DNA from: Oscillospiraceae bacterium
GTDB lineage: Bacteria > Bacillota > Clostridia > Oscillospirales > Acutalibacteraceae
Length of the DNA stretch: 64,000 nucleotides
Assembly (NCBI GenBank): GCA_902769255.1
Contig: CACXOM010000002.1
Span: 124,001 to 188,000 of the forward strand
Direction: 5' to 3'
Both the position numbers and the translations under genes were made by a program. Every line of letters begins with the position of its first letter. The first letter of the stretch is position 1. Under the pieces are notes generated by a model that searched no databases, was not told the origin of the DNA, and saw nothing but the letters and a program-made list of their open reading frames with translations. Below, piece by piece: positions 34,031-43,006 of this stretch.

Positions 34031-35194
34031 ATGTATAATATTAAAACACTTAACAAAATTTCAGACATCGGACTTTCACAGTTCGATGAAAAATACACTT
34101 ATGGCGATGATATTGAAAATCCTGATGCTGTGTTGGTTCGTTCTGCATCAATGCACGACATGGACTTCCCTGCTTCGCTTAAAGCAATTGCAAGAGCAGG
34201 TGCAGGCACAAACAACATTCCTTGCGACAAATGCGCTGAGCAAGGTATTGTTGTGTTTAACACACCGGGTGCAAATGCAAACGCTGTAAAAGAATTAGTT
34301 TTAGCAGGACTTCTTTTATCATCAAGAAAAATCGTTCCTGCAATTGAATGGGCTAAAACATTAAAAGGCGAAGGCGACCAAGTCGGCAAATTAGTTGAAA
34401 AGGGCAAATCTGCTTTTGCCGGTCCTGAAATTATGGGTAAAAAATTGGGCGTTATCGGTCTTGGTGCAATCGGTGTTTTGGTTGCAAATGCTGCTGAAAA
34501 ACTCGGTATGGAAGTTTACGGATATGACCCATTCTTATCGGTTAAAGGTGCTTGGAACTTGTCAAGAAACATTAAACCGGCTAAAACTCTTGATGTGATT
34601 TTTGAAAATTGCGATTATATTACAATTCATGTTCCACTTAACGATGAAACAAAACATACTGTAAATGAAGAAACAATCGCAAAAATGAAAGACGGAGTTA
34701 GAATTTTGAATTTTGCTCGAGGCGCTCTTGTTGATTCTAAAGCAATTATTAAAGCGCTTGGCGAAGGCAAAGTTGCTTCTTATGTAGTTGACTTCCCTGA
34801 TGATGATGTAATCGGTGTGGAGGGTGTTATTGCAATTCCGCACCTTGGCGCTTCTACACCTGAATCTGAAGAAAACTGTGCTTATATGGCTGCAAACGAG
34901 ATTATTGAATACCTCGAAAACGGCTCAATTATAAACTCTGTTAATATGCCGAATGTTAGCCTTGGTGATGTTGAGGGTACAAGAGTTTGCATTATTCATA
35001 AAAATGTTAAAAATATGATTGCTCAAATTTCTTCTTGCTTCTCAAACGCCGATATTAATATCGAGCATTTGACTAATAAATCAAAAGGCGATTACGCTTA
35101 TACAGTTGTAGATTTAGTTGATTCTGACGCTGATGACGCTGTTAAAGCAGTAGAAAACATTGACGCAGTAATCTCTGTAAGAGTAATTAAATAA
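34031..35194 (+). CDS. serA: D-3-phosphoglycerate dehydrogenase
   Basis: Oxidises 3-phosphoglycerate to 3-phosphohydroxypyruvate, committing carbon to serine. The 387 residues have a split substrate domain and a Rossmann domain (GVIGLGAIGVLVANAA, about 137-152). The catalytic set is Arg in NFARGALVD, a Glu region, and His in IPHLGASTPESEE. A C-terminal ACT domain (about 310-387) is likely to bind serine for feedback. Second gene of the serC operon. Confidence 0.95.
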   Translation: MYNIKTLNKISDIGLSQFDEKYTYGDDIENPDAVLVRSASMHDMDFPASLKAIARAGAGTNNIPCDKCAEQGIVVFNTPGANANAVKELVLAGLLLSSRKIVPAIEWAKTLKGEGDQVGKLVEKGKSAFAGPEIMGKKLGVIGLGAIGVLVANAAEKLGMEVYGYDPFLSVKGAWNLSRNIKPAKTLDVIFENCDYITIHVPLNDETKHTVNEETIAKMKDGVRILNFARGALVDSKAIIKALGEGKVASYVVDFPDDDVIGVEGVIAIPHLGASTPESEENCAYMAANEIIEYLENGSIINSVNMPNVSLGDVEGTRVCIIHKNVKNMIAQISSCFSNADINIEHLTNKSKGDYAYTVVDLVDSDADDAVKAVENIDAVISVRVIK

Positions 35195-35209
35195 CAAATA
35201 GAACAAATA

Positions 35210-35240
35210 AAAACGCTTGAGTTTCCTCAAGCGTTTTTTT
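35210..35240 (+). terminator. Terminator after serA
   Basis: A 12-bp perfect stem, AAAACGCTTGAG (35210-35221) with 35226-35237, a TTTC loop, then a T-run. Confidence 0.92.
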
Positions 35241-35251
35241 GTTATTTTTTA

Positions 35252-36181
35252 TTATTCTTCGTTTTCATTATCTGAAAAAACTTTTTCGTTTTCTAATGCA
35301 CTTCTTGCTACCATTTTGCCGTTGTGGTAAACAAATTCGGGTAAATCTTGTTCGTTTTCGCCGTTTTCGCCCTTTTTCCCTATTGATTTTGAACTTTCGT
35401 TTGGGTGCTCTTCATAATAAGGGTCAAGCACATATTTTTTAACCGACGGGAATGTAAAGAAAGCTACTGTATAAAAAACAAGTCCGAATGTAAGAGTCAT
35501 ATAAAGGCAAATTGCAATGCCGTAAAGAAAAGCGTTTTGACTTGCAATAACCATAAATGTAAACCAAGCAACAAATGCAAGCCAAACGGCTAAAATTATC
35601 GTTAACAAAACATTTTTTAACAAGCAAAGCATCGTGAAAATAAAAGAATTTTTAATAATTTCACGAATTGTGATTTTAAGCGTTACAATCATCATATAAA
35701 AATAATAACTTGCAAAAATAAACGCTAATCCTACAAAAATCGTAACTCCCAAGCCGACTGTTCCAAGCATGCTTGTTTTCGATAAGTTCCAATAAAAAAC
35801 GCCTGCAATATAAATTGCCCAAACAAAAATATATTGAATTAGCGCAATGACAATGCTTTGTTTAAAATTGTCTTTAAACGCTTTTTTAAAATCTTCCCAG
35901 AAAAAACCCGGCTCTTCCCTAATAAAATCACGCATAACTTTGATAATTGCGCTTGTAAGCGGTCCGAGTAAAATAAAAGGCAGACAAATTAGCACATCAA
36001 TAACATTGCTTTGAATTTTAAAAACATTTTGAAATAGGCTGCTAAGCCCCATAATACATATAAGTAAAACAGTAAGTGCAGTAAAGAAAATTGAATTTAA
36101 AATTACTACTTTAAAAAACTTTGCTTTTAATATTTCAAAATATTTTAAAACGGAGTTTTTCTCCATTGTTTGAATTGCCAT
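35252..36181 (-). CDS. YesL/DUF624-like multi-pass membrane protein
   Basis: The 309 residues have about six membrane segments between 25 and 245 (e.g. VVILNSIFFTALTVLLICIMG, LICLPFILLGPLTSAI, LIQYIFVWAIYIAGVFYW, LTIILAVWLAFVAWFTFMVI). A conserved-looking REEPGFFWEDFKKAFKDNFKQS loop follows the second segment, like YesL/DUF624 proteins often found with polysaccharide-use genes. The C-terminal 65 residues are hydrophilic and acidic. It starts 3 bp after the xerD stop, so it is in that operon. Function unknown. Confidence 0.7.
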   Translation of the reverse strand: MAIQTMEKNSVLKYFEILKAKFFKVVILNSIFFTALTVLLICIMGLSSLFQNVFKIQSNVIDVLICLPFILLGPLTSAIIKVMRDFIREEPGFFWEDFKKAFKDNFKQSIVIALIQYIFVWAIYIAGVFYWNLSKTSMLGTVGLGVTIFVGLAFIFASYYFYMMIVTLKITIREIIKNSFIFTMLCLLKNVLLTIILAVWLAFVAWFTFMVIASQNAFLYGIAICLYMTLTFGLVFYTVAFFTFPSVKKYVLDPYYEEHPNESSKSIGKKGENGENEQDLPEFVYHNGKMVARSALENEKVFSDNENEE

Positions 36182-36184
36182 TGA

Positions 36185-37072
36185 TTAAAGTCCTGCCTTC
36201 GGGTGAAATTTTGTATAAGAATTTTCGTATTTCTGCTTAATAATTTGAGAATAAATTTGTGTTGAAGAAACGCCGGCATGTCCAAGCATATCTTTAATAT
36301 CTTTAATTTTTGCGCCGTTTTCAAGCAAATGCGCAGCAAAAGAATGTCGCAAAGTATGCGGGGTGATAGTTTTTTCAATACCACCGCTTTCAGCGTAACC
36401 TTTAATAATTTTCCAAAATCCCTGTCGTGTCATTCTTGAGCCGTTCATATTAACAAAAAGTGCTTTTTCGCTCTTATTTGGAACTAATGCGCCTCGAACA
36501 TTGCCTAAATAGTTCTCTATTGATTTCATTGCGGTTTTATAAACCGGTACAATTCTTTCAGCTTTTTTAGAATGACAAATAACAATGTCAATTTGCAAAT
36601 TAATGTCATCAATATCAAGGTCAATAAGCTCTGAAACACGTAGCCCTGTTGCATAAAGTAGTTCAAGCATTGCTTTATCTCTGCAACCTCGCAAGGTTGA
36701 TACATTGGGTTGCGAAAATAAAATATCAATTTCTTTTTGAGTTAAAATTTCGGGTAATTTTGTTTGCTCTTTATGTAGTTTGATTTTAGCGGTAGGATTT
36801 GACTCAATACAACCGTTTTGTATTAAAAATTCGTAAAAACAGCGAATTGATGCTAAAACTCTAACTAAAGTGGATTGTGATTTTCCACTTCTTTTAAGCG
36901 AGTCGATAAATTTTTTGATATCTTCATCACTTGCTTTTTCAACATTAACCGAATTTACTTCTGCGTAGCGCAAAAAAGCCTTATTATCACGAACATAAGA
37001 CTCAATTGTACTTTTTGAAGATTTTTTCACCTGAGTTAAATACTCGGTAAATTCAGTTAAATAATCCCTCAT
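36185..37072 (-). CDS. xerD: Site-specific tyrosine recombinase XerD
   Basis: Tyrosine recombinase of chromosome-dimer resolution. 295 residues, the usual Xer length. Catalytic residues: Arg145 (TGLRVSELID), Lys169/170 (HSKKAERIV, where most Xer have GKGxKER), His239-x-x-Arg242 (HTLRHSFAAHLL), His265 (LGHAGVSST) and Tyr274 (QIYSQI, where THV is more usual). It follows a SpoIIM-like gene by 18 bp; spoIIM close to xerD is also seen in B. subtilis, which supports both calls. Confidence 0.93.
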   Translation of the reverse strand: MRDYLTEFTEYLTQVKKSSKSTIESYVRDNKAFLRYAEVNSVNVEKASDEDIKKFIDSLKRSGKSQSTLVRVLASIRCFYEFLIQNGCIESNPTAKIKLHKEQTKLPEILTQKEIDILFSQPNVSTLRGCRDKAMLELLYATGLRVSELIDLDIDDINLQIDIVICHSKKAERIVPVYKTAMKSIENYLGNVRGALVPNKSEKALFVNMNGSRMTRQGFWKIIKGYAESGGIEKTITPHTLRHSFAAHLLENGAKIKDIKDMLGHAGVSSTQIYSQIIKQKYENSYTKFHPKAGL

Positions 37073-37090
37073 TTTAAAAATATCCTTAAA

Positions 37091-37711
37091 TTAAAAGTTG
37101 AAAAAGCTGTAAAAATTAATTATAACAAATGCGTTAAATAAGCACATGAACATTAAAATAACAAAATATATTATATATTTTAAAAAATAATTCTTTAAGT
37201 TTGCCGAAAAAACTAATTTCTTGTTTGCGGTTTTGAATAATTTTAAAGAGTATTCAAAAGAATCTTTAAAACTTAAAACAAGTTCAAGACTAAACAAGAA
37301 TAACCCCGGCAAAAGAATTAGCAGAAAAAAGCATAAACCTTTTAAAGAATATGCGTAAAATATGTAGCCGGAAACTGCTCCTGTGCCAAAACCGAATAAA
37401 AACAAAATAAACCAGTTTAAAAAAATTCCGATAACGCACAACCCTAAAACCATATTAATCAGAATTAAAATTGAAAAGTGAAAATATGAATTTAAGAATA
37501 AGTCAATAAAATCGCAATTTTCAATGAATTTCAAATAATTTGAAAAATATGAAGCTATACCAAAACAGCTTTTGTCATCACACACACTTGCAGCGAAAGA
37601 GCCTAAAAGTAGTGACAAAGAAAAACAGATTGTAGCTATTAAAATTTTTAGGTTCGATTTTAGCAACGATTTAAAGCTTACATACTCTTTTAAACTAATT
37701 GTTTTTATCAA
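37091..37711 (-). CDS. spoIIM: Stage II sporulation protein M-like membrane protein
   Basis: SpoIIM is part of the SpoIID-M-P machine that drives engulfment of the forespore. The 206 residues have five likely membrane segments (about 22-42, 72-95, 98-120, 122-142 and 180-203), fitting the SpoIIM size and topology, with a short GTGAVSGYIF stretch. The start is TTG behind GAGGGTGAT. Synteny with xerD strengthens an otherwise topology-based call. Confidence 0.72.
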   Translation of the reverse strand: MIKTISLKEYVSFKSLLKSNLKILIATICFSLSLLLGSFAASVCDDKSCFGIASYFSNYLKFIENCDFIDLFLNSYFHFSILILINMVLGLCVIGIFLNWFILFLFGFGTGAVSGYIFYAYSLKGLCFFLLILLPGLFLFSLELVLSFKDSFEYSLKLFKTANKKLVFSANLKNYFLKYIIYFVILMFMCLFNAFVIINFYSFFNF

Positions 37712-37734
37712 AAAATCACCCTCACAAAAATATA

Positions 37735-37951
37735 ACTTTACATAACTTAATACAAATTATGCAAAGGTGAGGACAACTTATTACAAATATTTAAAAATAA
37801 TTATGTAAACATTGCTAAAATATTATATCAAATTAGCCGTTTAAATTCAATTGTTTTTTTAATTTTTTTGACATTTTATAGAATGTTACAAAATTCACCT
37901 TATATTTTTATGTTAAGTGACGAAATTTTATGTAAACCTATTATGTAAACC
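37735..37951. repeat. Cluster of TTATGTAAAC-like boxes in a 325-bp intergenic region
   Basis: The stretch 37712-38036 has no gene. It carries TTATGTAAAC(A/C) at 37801, 37928 and 37941 (the last two in 13-bp tandem), TTATGTTAAGT at 37908, TTATGCAAAGG at 37757, and an inverted ACTTTACATAA at 37735-37745. The motif resembles the right (XerD) arm of B. subtilis dif, TTATGTAAACT. It lies upstream of the spoIIM-xerD operon, so the boxes may be recombinase or regulator sites. Confidence 0.5.
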
Positions 37952-37998
37952 ACAATAATTAGTATGTGAAGATTTTTTAGGGCGTATTTTTTGTGAAA

Positions 37999-38035
37999 TT
38001 TTTAACCGAGTAAACAAATAATACTCGGTTAAAAA
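37999..38035 (-). terminator. Terminator after the cysteine-desulfurase-like gene
   Basis: A 14-bp perfect stem, TTTTTAACCGAGTA (37999-38012) with 38022-38035, has a 9-nt loop. T-rich flanks are on the minus-strand exit. Confidence 0.88.
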
Positions 38036-38036
38036 C

Positions 38037-39143
38037 TCAAAACTTTTTAATTAAATTTATAAATTCATTCGCTTCGTTCATTGTGTTAAAATATGAAACC
38101 GAAACTCTTACTGTTCCCCTGCCCTGTGTTTTAAATTTTTTATGCGCAAGAGGCGCACAATGAAGTCCTGTTCTTACATAAACTTGGTTTTCGTTTAAAT
38201 AATTGCCGACTTCGTCTGCTGTAAAACCGTCAACATTAAACGAAAGCACAGGCAAATCAGGCTTGTTATATAGAGTGATATTTCGCATTTTTGAAAGTTC
38301 GTTATAAATATAGTTAATTATATTCATCTCTTTTTGATAAATATAGTTTTTGTTCTTTTCTACAAACTCAATTCCTGCGTTTAACCCTGCAATTGCCGGT
38401 ACATTTATTGTTCCGCTTTCATATTTATCAGGTAAATATTCGGGTTGTTCTGACAGCGCTGAACTGCTCCCTGTTCCGCCTGTAACATAAGGTAAAGGTA
38501 AATTGTCTGTAATTAATATTCCAAGCCCCATTGGAGAGTATAACCCTTTGTGTGGTGCTATGCACAAATAGTCTATATTATCTGAATTCATATTAATGTC
38601 TATAACACCTGCGGTTTGAGCGGCATCTACAATAAATTTTATTCTGTTATTTTTACAAAGATTTCCTATTTCTTTTATATGAAGTTTTATTCCGAATACA
38701 TTTGAGCCGTTTGTGCAAATTATTGCTTTTGTATTTTGTTTTATAAGTGATTTTATATTATTAAGCGTTTTTTCAACATTGTAATCAAATTCAAAAATAT
38801 CAAACTCTATTCCCTGCCTTTTTATGTCAACGGCGGTTCTTAAAACGCTGTTATGCTCTAAGTCTGAAATTATAAAATGCTCTCCCCTATTTAAAAGCCC
38901 CCGCATACACATATTAATTGACATAGTGCAGTTTTGCGTAAAAACTACATTTTCATAAGATTTTGCGCCGAAAAAATTTGCAACTTTTACTCTGGTTTCG
39001 TAAACTGTTTCTGCTGCTTTTAATGAGAGATTATGACCGCTTCTGCCGGGGTTTGCTGAAAGTTCTTTTATGGCTTTATTCACCGCTTTATAAACAGATT
39101 CGGGTTTGTGAAATGTTGTAGCGGCATTATCAAAATATATCAT
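38037..39143 (-). CDS. Cysteine desulfurase-like class V aminotransferase
   Basis: PLP enzyme of the NifS/CsdB fold. The 368 residues begin YFDNAATTFHKPESV. They hold the cofactor Lys in APHKGLYSP (about Lys203), the substrate loop SGTINVPAIAG, and a Cys in TGLHCAPLAHKKF at the active-site loop. It looks like the small desulfurase group (EF2568 type) that often travels with DUF3343 and selenium-handling genes. The downstream-encoded partners of Fe-S assembly (IscU/SufU) are absent. It likely mobilises S or Se from (seleno)cysteine. Confidence 0.85.
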   Translation of the reverse strand: MIYFDNAATTFHKPESVYKAVNKAIKELSANPGRSGHNLSLKAAETVYETRVKVANFFGAKSYENVVFTQNCTMSINMCMRGLLNRGEHFIISDLEHNSVLRTAVDIKRQGIEFDIFEFDYNVEKTLNNIKSLIKQNTKAIICTNGSNVFGIKLHIKEIGNLCKNNRIKFIVDAAQTAGVIDINMNSDNIDYLCIAPHKGLYSPMGLGILITDNLPLPYVTGGTGSSSALSEQPEYLPDKYESGTINVPAIAGLNAGIEFVEKNKNYIYQKEMNIINYIYNELSKMRNITLYNKPDLPVLSFNVDGFTADEVGNYLNENQVYVRTGLHCAPLAHKKFKTQGRGTVRVSVSYFNTMNEANEFINLIKKF

Positions 39144-39153
39144 AAAAACAACC

Positions 39154-39357
39154 CTAATTCTTAAAACCGTTTTGCTCTAAAATGCTTTTTGCTTGCTTTG
39201 CAGAGCCGTTTACTATTAAAATGCTGTAACCGCAACCTTCATCTAATGAAGCGTTAATTCCTCTTTCAATTGCGACTTTATAACCGTTTTTTTTCAAAAT
39301 GTCTCTTGCTTTAAAGGCTTTGTTAATTGAGCCTATATAAATTAATTCTTTTTCCAT
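39154..39357 (-). CDS. DUF3343 protein, putative Se/S carrier
   Basis: The 67 residues match DUF3343: a TusA-like small fold with KELIYIGSINKAFKARDILKKNG and a single Cys in DEGCGYSI (about Cys42) that could carry sulfur or selenium. It sits 10 bp upstream of the desulfurase-like gene, the usual partner. A carrier role is family-level inference; no selD was found in the window. Confidence 0.82.
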   Translation of the reverse strand: MEKELIYIGSINKAFKARDILKKNGYKVAIERGINASLDEGCGYSILIVNGSAKQAKSILEQNGFKN

Positions 39358-39392
39358 ATTTCACTTCATTTCTGTTAAATTGGCTAAAATAA

Positions 39393-39423
39393 AAGCCTCA
39401 ATACATTTTATGCATTAAGGCTT
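39393..39423 (-). terminator. Terminator after ispF
   Basis: An imperfect hairpin, AAGCCT..AAT..CAT with ATG..ATT..AGGCTT (39393-39406 and 39410-39423), is followed on the minus strand by TTTTATTTTAG. Confidence 0.7.
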
Positions 39424-39437
39424 AATTTTGTATATTA

Positions 39438-39905
39438 TTATTTAATTAGTGCAATTGCTTTTGAGGCTATTCCCTCGCCTTTTCCGCTAAATCCTAAACC
39501 TTCTTCGGTTGTTGCTTTTATGCTTATTTTATCAATAGGAATATCGCATTTTTCGGAAATGTTTTTGCACATTTCACAAATATATTGTCGCATTTTTGGT
39601 TTTTCGGCAATAATAATTGAGTCAATATTTTCAATTTCATAGCCTTTTTCTCTGATTTTTTCTACAACTTCTTTTAAAAGCAACAATGAATTTGCATTTT
39701 TATATTTTTCGTCATTATCGGGAAATAATACGCCAATATCGCCTAAATTTGCAGCGCCTAAAAGCGCATCGGAAATTGCGTGCAAAAGCACATCAGCATC
39801 AGAATGGCCGAGCAAACCTTTTTCAAACGGAATTTTAACTCCGCCTATAATTAAATCTCTGTTTTCAACTAATTTGTGAACATCATAGCCTATTCCTATT
39901 CTCAT
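39438..39905 (-). CDS. ispF: 2-C-methyl-D-erythritol 2,4-cyclodiphosphate synthase
   Basis: Makes MEcPP in the non-mevalonate isoprenoid pathway. The 155 residues show the zinc ligands DVHKL (Asp8, His10) and [25 protein letters not shown] (His42). They end with [22 protein letters not shown]. The start overlaps the hemW stop as ATGA. No other MEP gene is nearby. Confidence 0.97.
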   Translation of the reverse strand: MRIGIGYDVHKLVENRDLIIGGVKIPFEKGLLGHSDADVLLHAISDALLGAANLGDIGVLFPDNDEKYKNANSLLLLKEVVEKIREKGYEIENIDSIIIAEKPKMRQYICEMCKNISEKCDIPIDKISIKATTEEGLGFSGKGEGIASKAIALIK

Positions 39906-40966
39906 TTTATTTCCTCCAATAAGTCGCTTAAAATCGTGTTTTGTATTAAAAATCCTTTTTCGTTTAACGAAAAAATATTGTTTTCTAAAACTGCGTAACC
40001 TAATTTGATATATTTTTCGGCTTTTTCAAAGAATTCTTCATTGACTTCGTTTTTTACTTTATTAAGGTCTATTCCCTTTTTAAGTCTTAGTCCTAACATA
40101 ATATAATCATATGTATCGCCACCGTCAGATAAATAAATATATTCTTTATTGTCTAAAAAATAATTAATATCATTCGGGTAACAATACCTTTTGCCTTTTA
40201 TAAAAGAATGAGCAGAAGGACCAAGTCCTAAATAATCGCCTAATTCCCAATAAATCAAATTATGCCTGCTTTGATAACCTTTTTTTGCAAAATTAGATAT
40301 TTCGTAATGAAAAAACCCGTTTTCTTTTAAAAATTCGCACAAATACAGATACATCTGAGCTGTTTCATCTTCACTTGGTAAATTTAAGTTTTTGCTGTAA
40401 AAAGGCGTATTCTCTTCGATTTTTAACATATAGCAAGATAAATGTTTAACATCATTTTTTATGCAAAATTCGAGAGATTTTTGCAAAGATTTAATAGTTT
40501 GGTTTTCAATTCCTATCATTAAATCAAGAGAAATGTTTTCAAAACCCGCATTTTTTGCGCTATTTAGTGTATCTTGCACATCTTTTAACCTATGATTTCT
40601 TGTAAGCAGTTTTAATTCGCTGTCATTTGCCGACTGCATACCAATTGAAATCCTGTTAAATCCACCGCAAAAAATCTCATCAAAAAAGCCTTTTTTATAA
40701 CTTTTTGGATTAACTTCAACAGTAATTTCCGCGTTTTCTTTATATTTTATGCAAGAAAGTATCTTACATAAGTTTTTAGCGCCAATTATCGAGGGTGTTC
40801 CGCCGCCAAAATAAACAGTATCAAACACAGTTTTTAGATTATTTATTTTTTTGCATAAAAATTCGACATATTTTTCAACTGTGTTTATATTATAATTTAT
40901 TGAGTAAAAATCGCAATAACCACATTTTTTGGCGCAAAACGGTATATGAATGTAAAGACCTGTCAA
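39902..40966 (-). CDS. hemW: Radical SAM heme chaperone HemW
   Basis: Oxygen-independent coproporphyrinogen III oxidase-like protein; the HemW group acts in heme insertion rather than oxidation. The 354 residues begin with [18 protein letters not shown] (the CxxxCxxC 4Fe-4S radical SAM motif). Then come [23 protein letters not shown] and [10 protein letters not shown]. The start is TTG behind GAGGTGA. It lacks the second N-terminal Cys spacing typical of HemN (a Cys after the third). It overlaps ispF by 4 bp. Confidence 0.92.
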   Translation of the reverse strand: MTGLYIHIPFCAKKCGYCDFYSINYNINTVEKYVEFLCKKINNLKTVFDTVYFGGGTPSIIGAKNLCKILSCIKYKENAEITVEVNPKSYKKGFFDEIFCGGFNRISIGMQSANDSELKLLTRNHRLKDVQDTLNSAKNAGFENISLDLMIGIENQTIKSLQKSLEFCIKNDVKHLSCYMLKIEENTPFYSKNLNLPSEDETAQMYLYLCEFLKENGFFHYEISNFAKKGYQSRHNLIYWELGDYLGLGPSAHSFIKGKRYCYPNDINYFLDNKEYIYLSDGGDTYDYIMLGLRLKKGIDLNKVKNEVNEEFFEKAEKYIKLGYAVLENNIFSLNEKGFLIQNTILSDLLEEIK

Positions 40967-41031
40967 GATTTCACCTCTTTTTTAACATTATAATTTATTT
41001 TTATCAATTTGTCTACTAAAAAATATAATCC

Positions 41032-41060
41032 TTGACATATTATTAAACTTGCATTAAAAT
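41032..41060 (+). promoter_or_regulatory. Promoter of the RNase J gene
   Basis: Perfect -35 TTGACA (41032-41037) and -10 TAAAAT (41055-41060), 17-bp spacing, giving a leader of roughly 128 nt. Confidence 0.85.
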
Positions 41061-41104
41061 ATAAGTATAGATTTGAACTTAATTTATATTTATATAAAAT
41101 AAAT

Positions 41105-41170
41105 ACTGCTTTTGGGCGTTAGAAAAGCAGTCATAATTTTATAAAATCAGACTTTAAATTTTGGAGTCTG
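41105..41170 (+). promoter_or_regulatory. Two hairpins in the RNase J 5' leader
   Basis: ACTGCTTTT (41105-41113) pairs with AAAAGCAGT (41123-41131), a 9-bp stem. CAGACT (41148-41153) pairs with AGTCTG (41165-41170), 6 bp. The second ends 25 bp before the start codon. They may protect the 5' end or take part in RNase self-control; this is inference. Confidence 0.5.
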
Positions 41171-41194
41171 TATTTGTTGTTGTAAGGAGGAATT

Positions 41195-42985
41195 ATGGCT
41201 AATTATAAAAACAATAATAAAAACACAAGCCAAAAGAAAACAAATAACAAACTTTATACAAAGGTAAATACCGCCAAAAAGCAGGTAAATTTTAGACAAA
41301 ATGCTAAAAAAGTCGTTAAAGAAACAGCAAAAAGTCCTTTAAAAATAATACCTCTCGGCGGACTTGAAGAAATAGGCAAAAACTGTACTGTTTTTGAATA
41401 TGAAAATGAAATGATTGTTGTTGATTGCGGTCTTGCTTTTCCTGATGATGAAATGCTCGGAATTGACATTGTAATTCCCGATTTAACATATCTTAAAAAC
41501 AATAAAGATAAAATTAAGGGTATTTTTATTACTCACGGTCATGAGGACCATATTGGCGCAGTTCCCTATTTGTTAAAAGAAATTGATGCACCTGTTTATT
41601 CAAGAGCGTTGACTTTAGGTTTAATTGAGGGAAAACTTGAAGAACACGGTATTTCTAACGCAAAATTAGTTGAAAAGAAACCTGGCGATGTTGTTAAATG
41701 CGGTAAATTCACAGTTGAGTTTATTCATGTTAATCACTCAATTCCTGATGCTGTTGCTTTTGCAATTACTACACCTGTCGGCACAGTTCTAATGACCGGC
41801 GACTTTAAATTTGACTCAACGCCTATTAACGGCGAAATGATTGATATTGCAAGAATATCGCAACTTGGTAAAGAAGGTGTTTTAGCGTTACTTTCTGACT
41901 CTACTAACGCAGAGCGTGCCGGAATTACTTTGAGCGAAAAGACTGTAGGCGCATCGTTTGAAAACTTATTCAAATCCGCAAAAAAAGACCGCATTATTGT
42001 TGCAACTTTTTCATCTAACATTCACAGAATGCAACAAATTATTGATGAGGCGGTAAAATGCGGTAGAAAAGTTGCGGTTTCGGGCAGGTCTATGACAAAT
42101 GTTGTTGAGGTTGCTACAAGGCTCGGCTATTTAAGTATTCCGCAAGGCGTTTTGATTAATATAAAATCAATTAATTCTTATGCCCCGCACCAATTGGTGA
42201 TTATTACAACGGGTTCGCAAGGCGAGCCTATGAGCGCATTGCACAGAATGGCGCAAAATCAGCATAAAAATGTTAATATTACACCTAATGATACAATTAT
42301 TATCAGCGCAAGCCCTATTCCGGGCAATGAAAAAACCGTTTCTAATGTTGTAAACGGACTTATGAAACTTGGCGCTAATGTAATTTATGAAAAAATGTAT
42401 GATGTGCATGTTTCGGGTCACGCTTGCAAAGAGGAATTAAAAATTATGCTTGCTATGGTAAACCCAAAATTCTTTATTCCTGTTCACGGCGAACAAAAAC
42501 AACTTGCTCATCATAAAGATTTAGCAAAACAAGTAGGCATCAAAGAAAAAAATATATTATTAAGCGAAAATGGCAAAGTAATTGAACTTACCAAAAACTC
42601 CGTTACTCAAAAAGAATCGGTACATTCTGGCAGGGTTTTGGTTGACGGTTATGGTGTTGGCGATGTCGGCAGTATAGTACTTCGTGACAGAAAACACCTT
42701 GCAGAAGACGGTATAATTATTCCTGTAATGACTATTGACTCGGCAACGGGTGAAGTTGTTTCGGGTCCTGATATTGTTTCTCGCGGATTTGTTTATGTAA
42801 GAGAAAGCGAAGAGTTGATGAACGATATTAAAGAAACTGTTTATAACAGCATTGATAAACTTTATAATAATGATGTTTATGATTGGGTCGCTATTAAAAC
42901 AAAAATTCGCGATGATTTATCGAGATTTTTATATGAGCGAACAAGGCGAAGCCCTATGATTTTACCTATTATTATGGAAATATAA
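41195..42985 (+). CDS. Ribonuclease J
   Basis: Metallo-beta-lactamase RNase with 5'-3' exonuclease and endonuclease activity, central to mRNA decay in Firmicutes. The 596 residues start with a basic, Asn/Lys-rich extension of about 45 residues not needed by the core. The core has IIPLGGLEEIGKNCTVFEYE, the catalytic HGHEDHIGA, VNHSIPDAVAFAI, TGDFKFD, beta-CASP SGRSM, and HVSGHA. The extension may be a disordered RNA- or partner-binding tail. An AAGGAGG site precedes the ATG. It has its own promoter and long leader. Confidence 0.95.
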   Translation: MANYKNNNKNTSQKKTNNKLYTKVNTAKKQVNFRQNAKKVVKETAKSPLKIIPLGGLEEIGKNCTVFEYENEMIVVDCGLAFPDDEMLGIDIVIPDLTYLKNNKDKIKGIFITHGHEDHIGAVPYLLKEIDAPVYSRALTLGLIEGKLEEHGISNAKLVEKKPGDVVKCGKFTVEFIHVNHSIPDAVAFAITTPVGTVLMTGDFKFDSTPINGEMIDIARISQLGKEGVLALLSDSTNAERAGITLSEKTVGASFENLFKSAKKDRIIVATFSSNIHRMQQIIDEAVKCGRKVAVSGRSMTNVVEVATRLGYLSIPQGVLINIKSINSYAPHQLVIITTGSQGEPMSALHRMAQNQHKNVNITPNDTIIISASPIPGNEKTVSNVVNGLMKLGANVIYEKMYDVHVSGHACKEELKIMLAMVNPKFFIPVHGEQKQLAHHKDLAKQVGIKEKNILLSENGKVIELTKNSVTQKESVHSGRVLVDGYGVGDVGSIVLRDRKHLAEDGIIIPVMTIDSATGEVVSGPDIVSRGFVYVRESEELMNDIKETVYNSIDKLYNNDVYDWVAIKTKIRDDLSRFLYERTRRSPMILPIIMEI

Positions 42986-43006
42986 ATTTGAAAGGATTTT
43001 TAAAAT

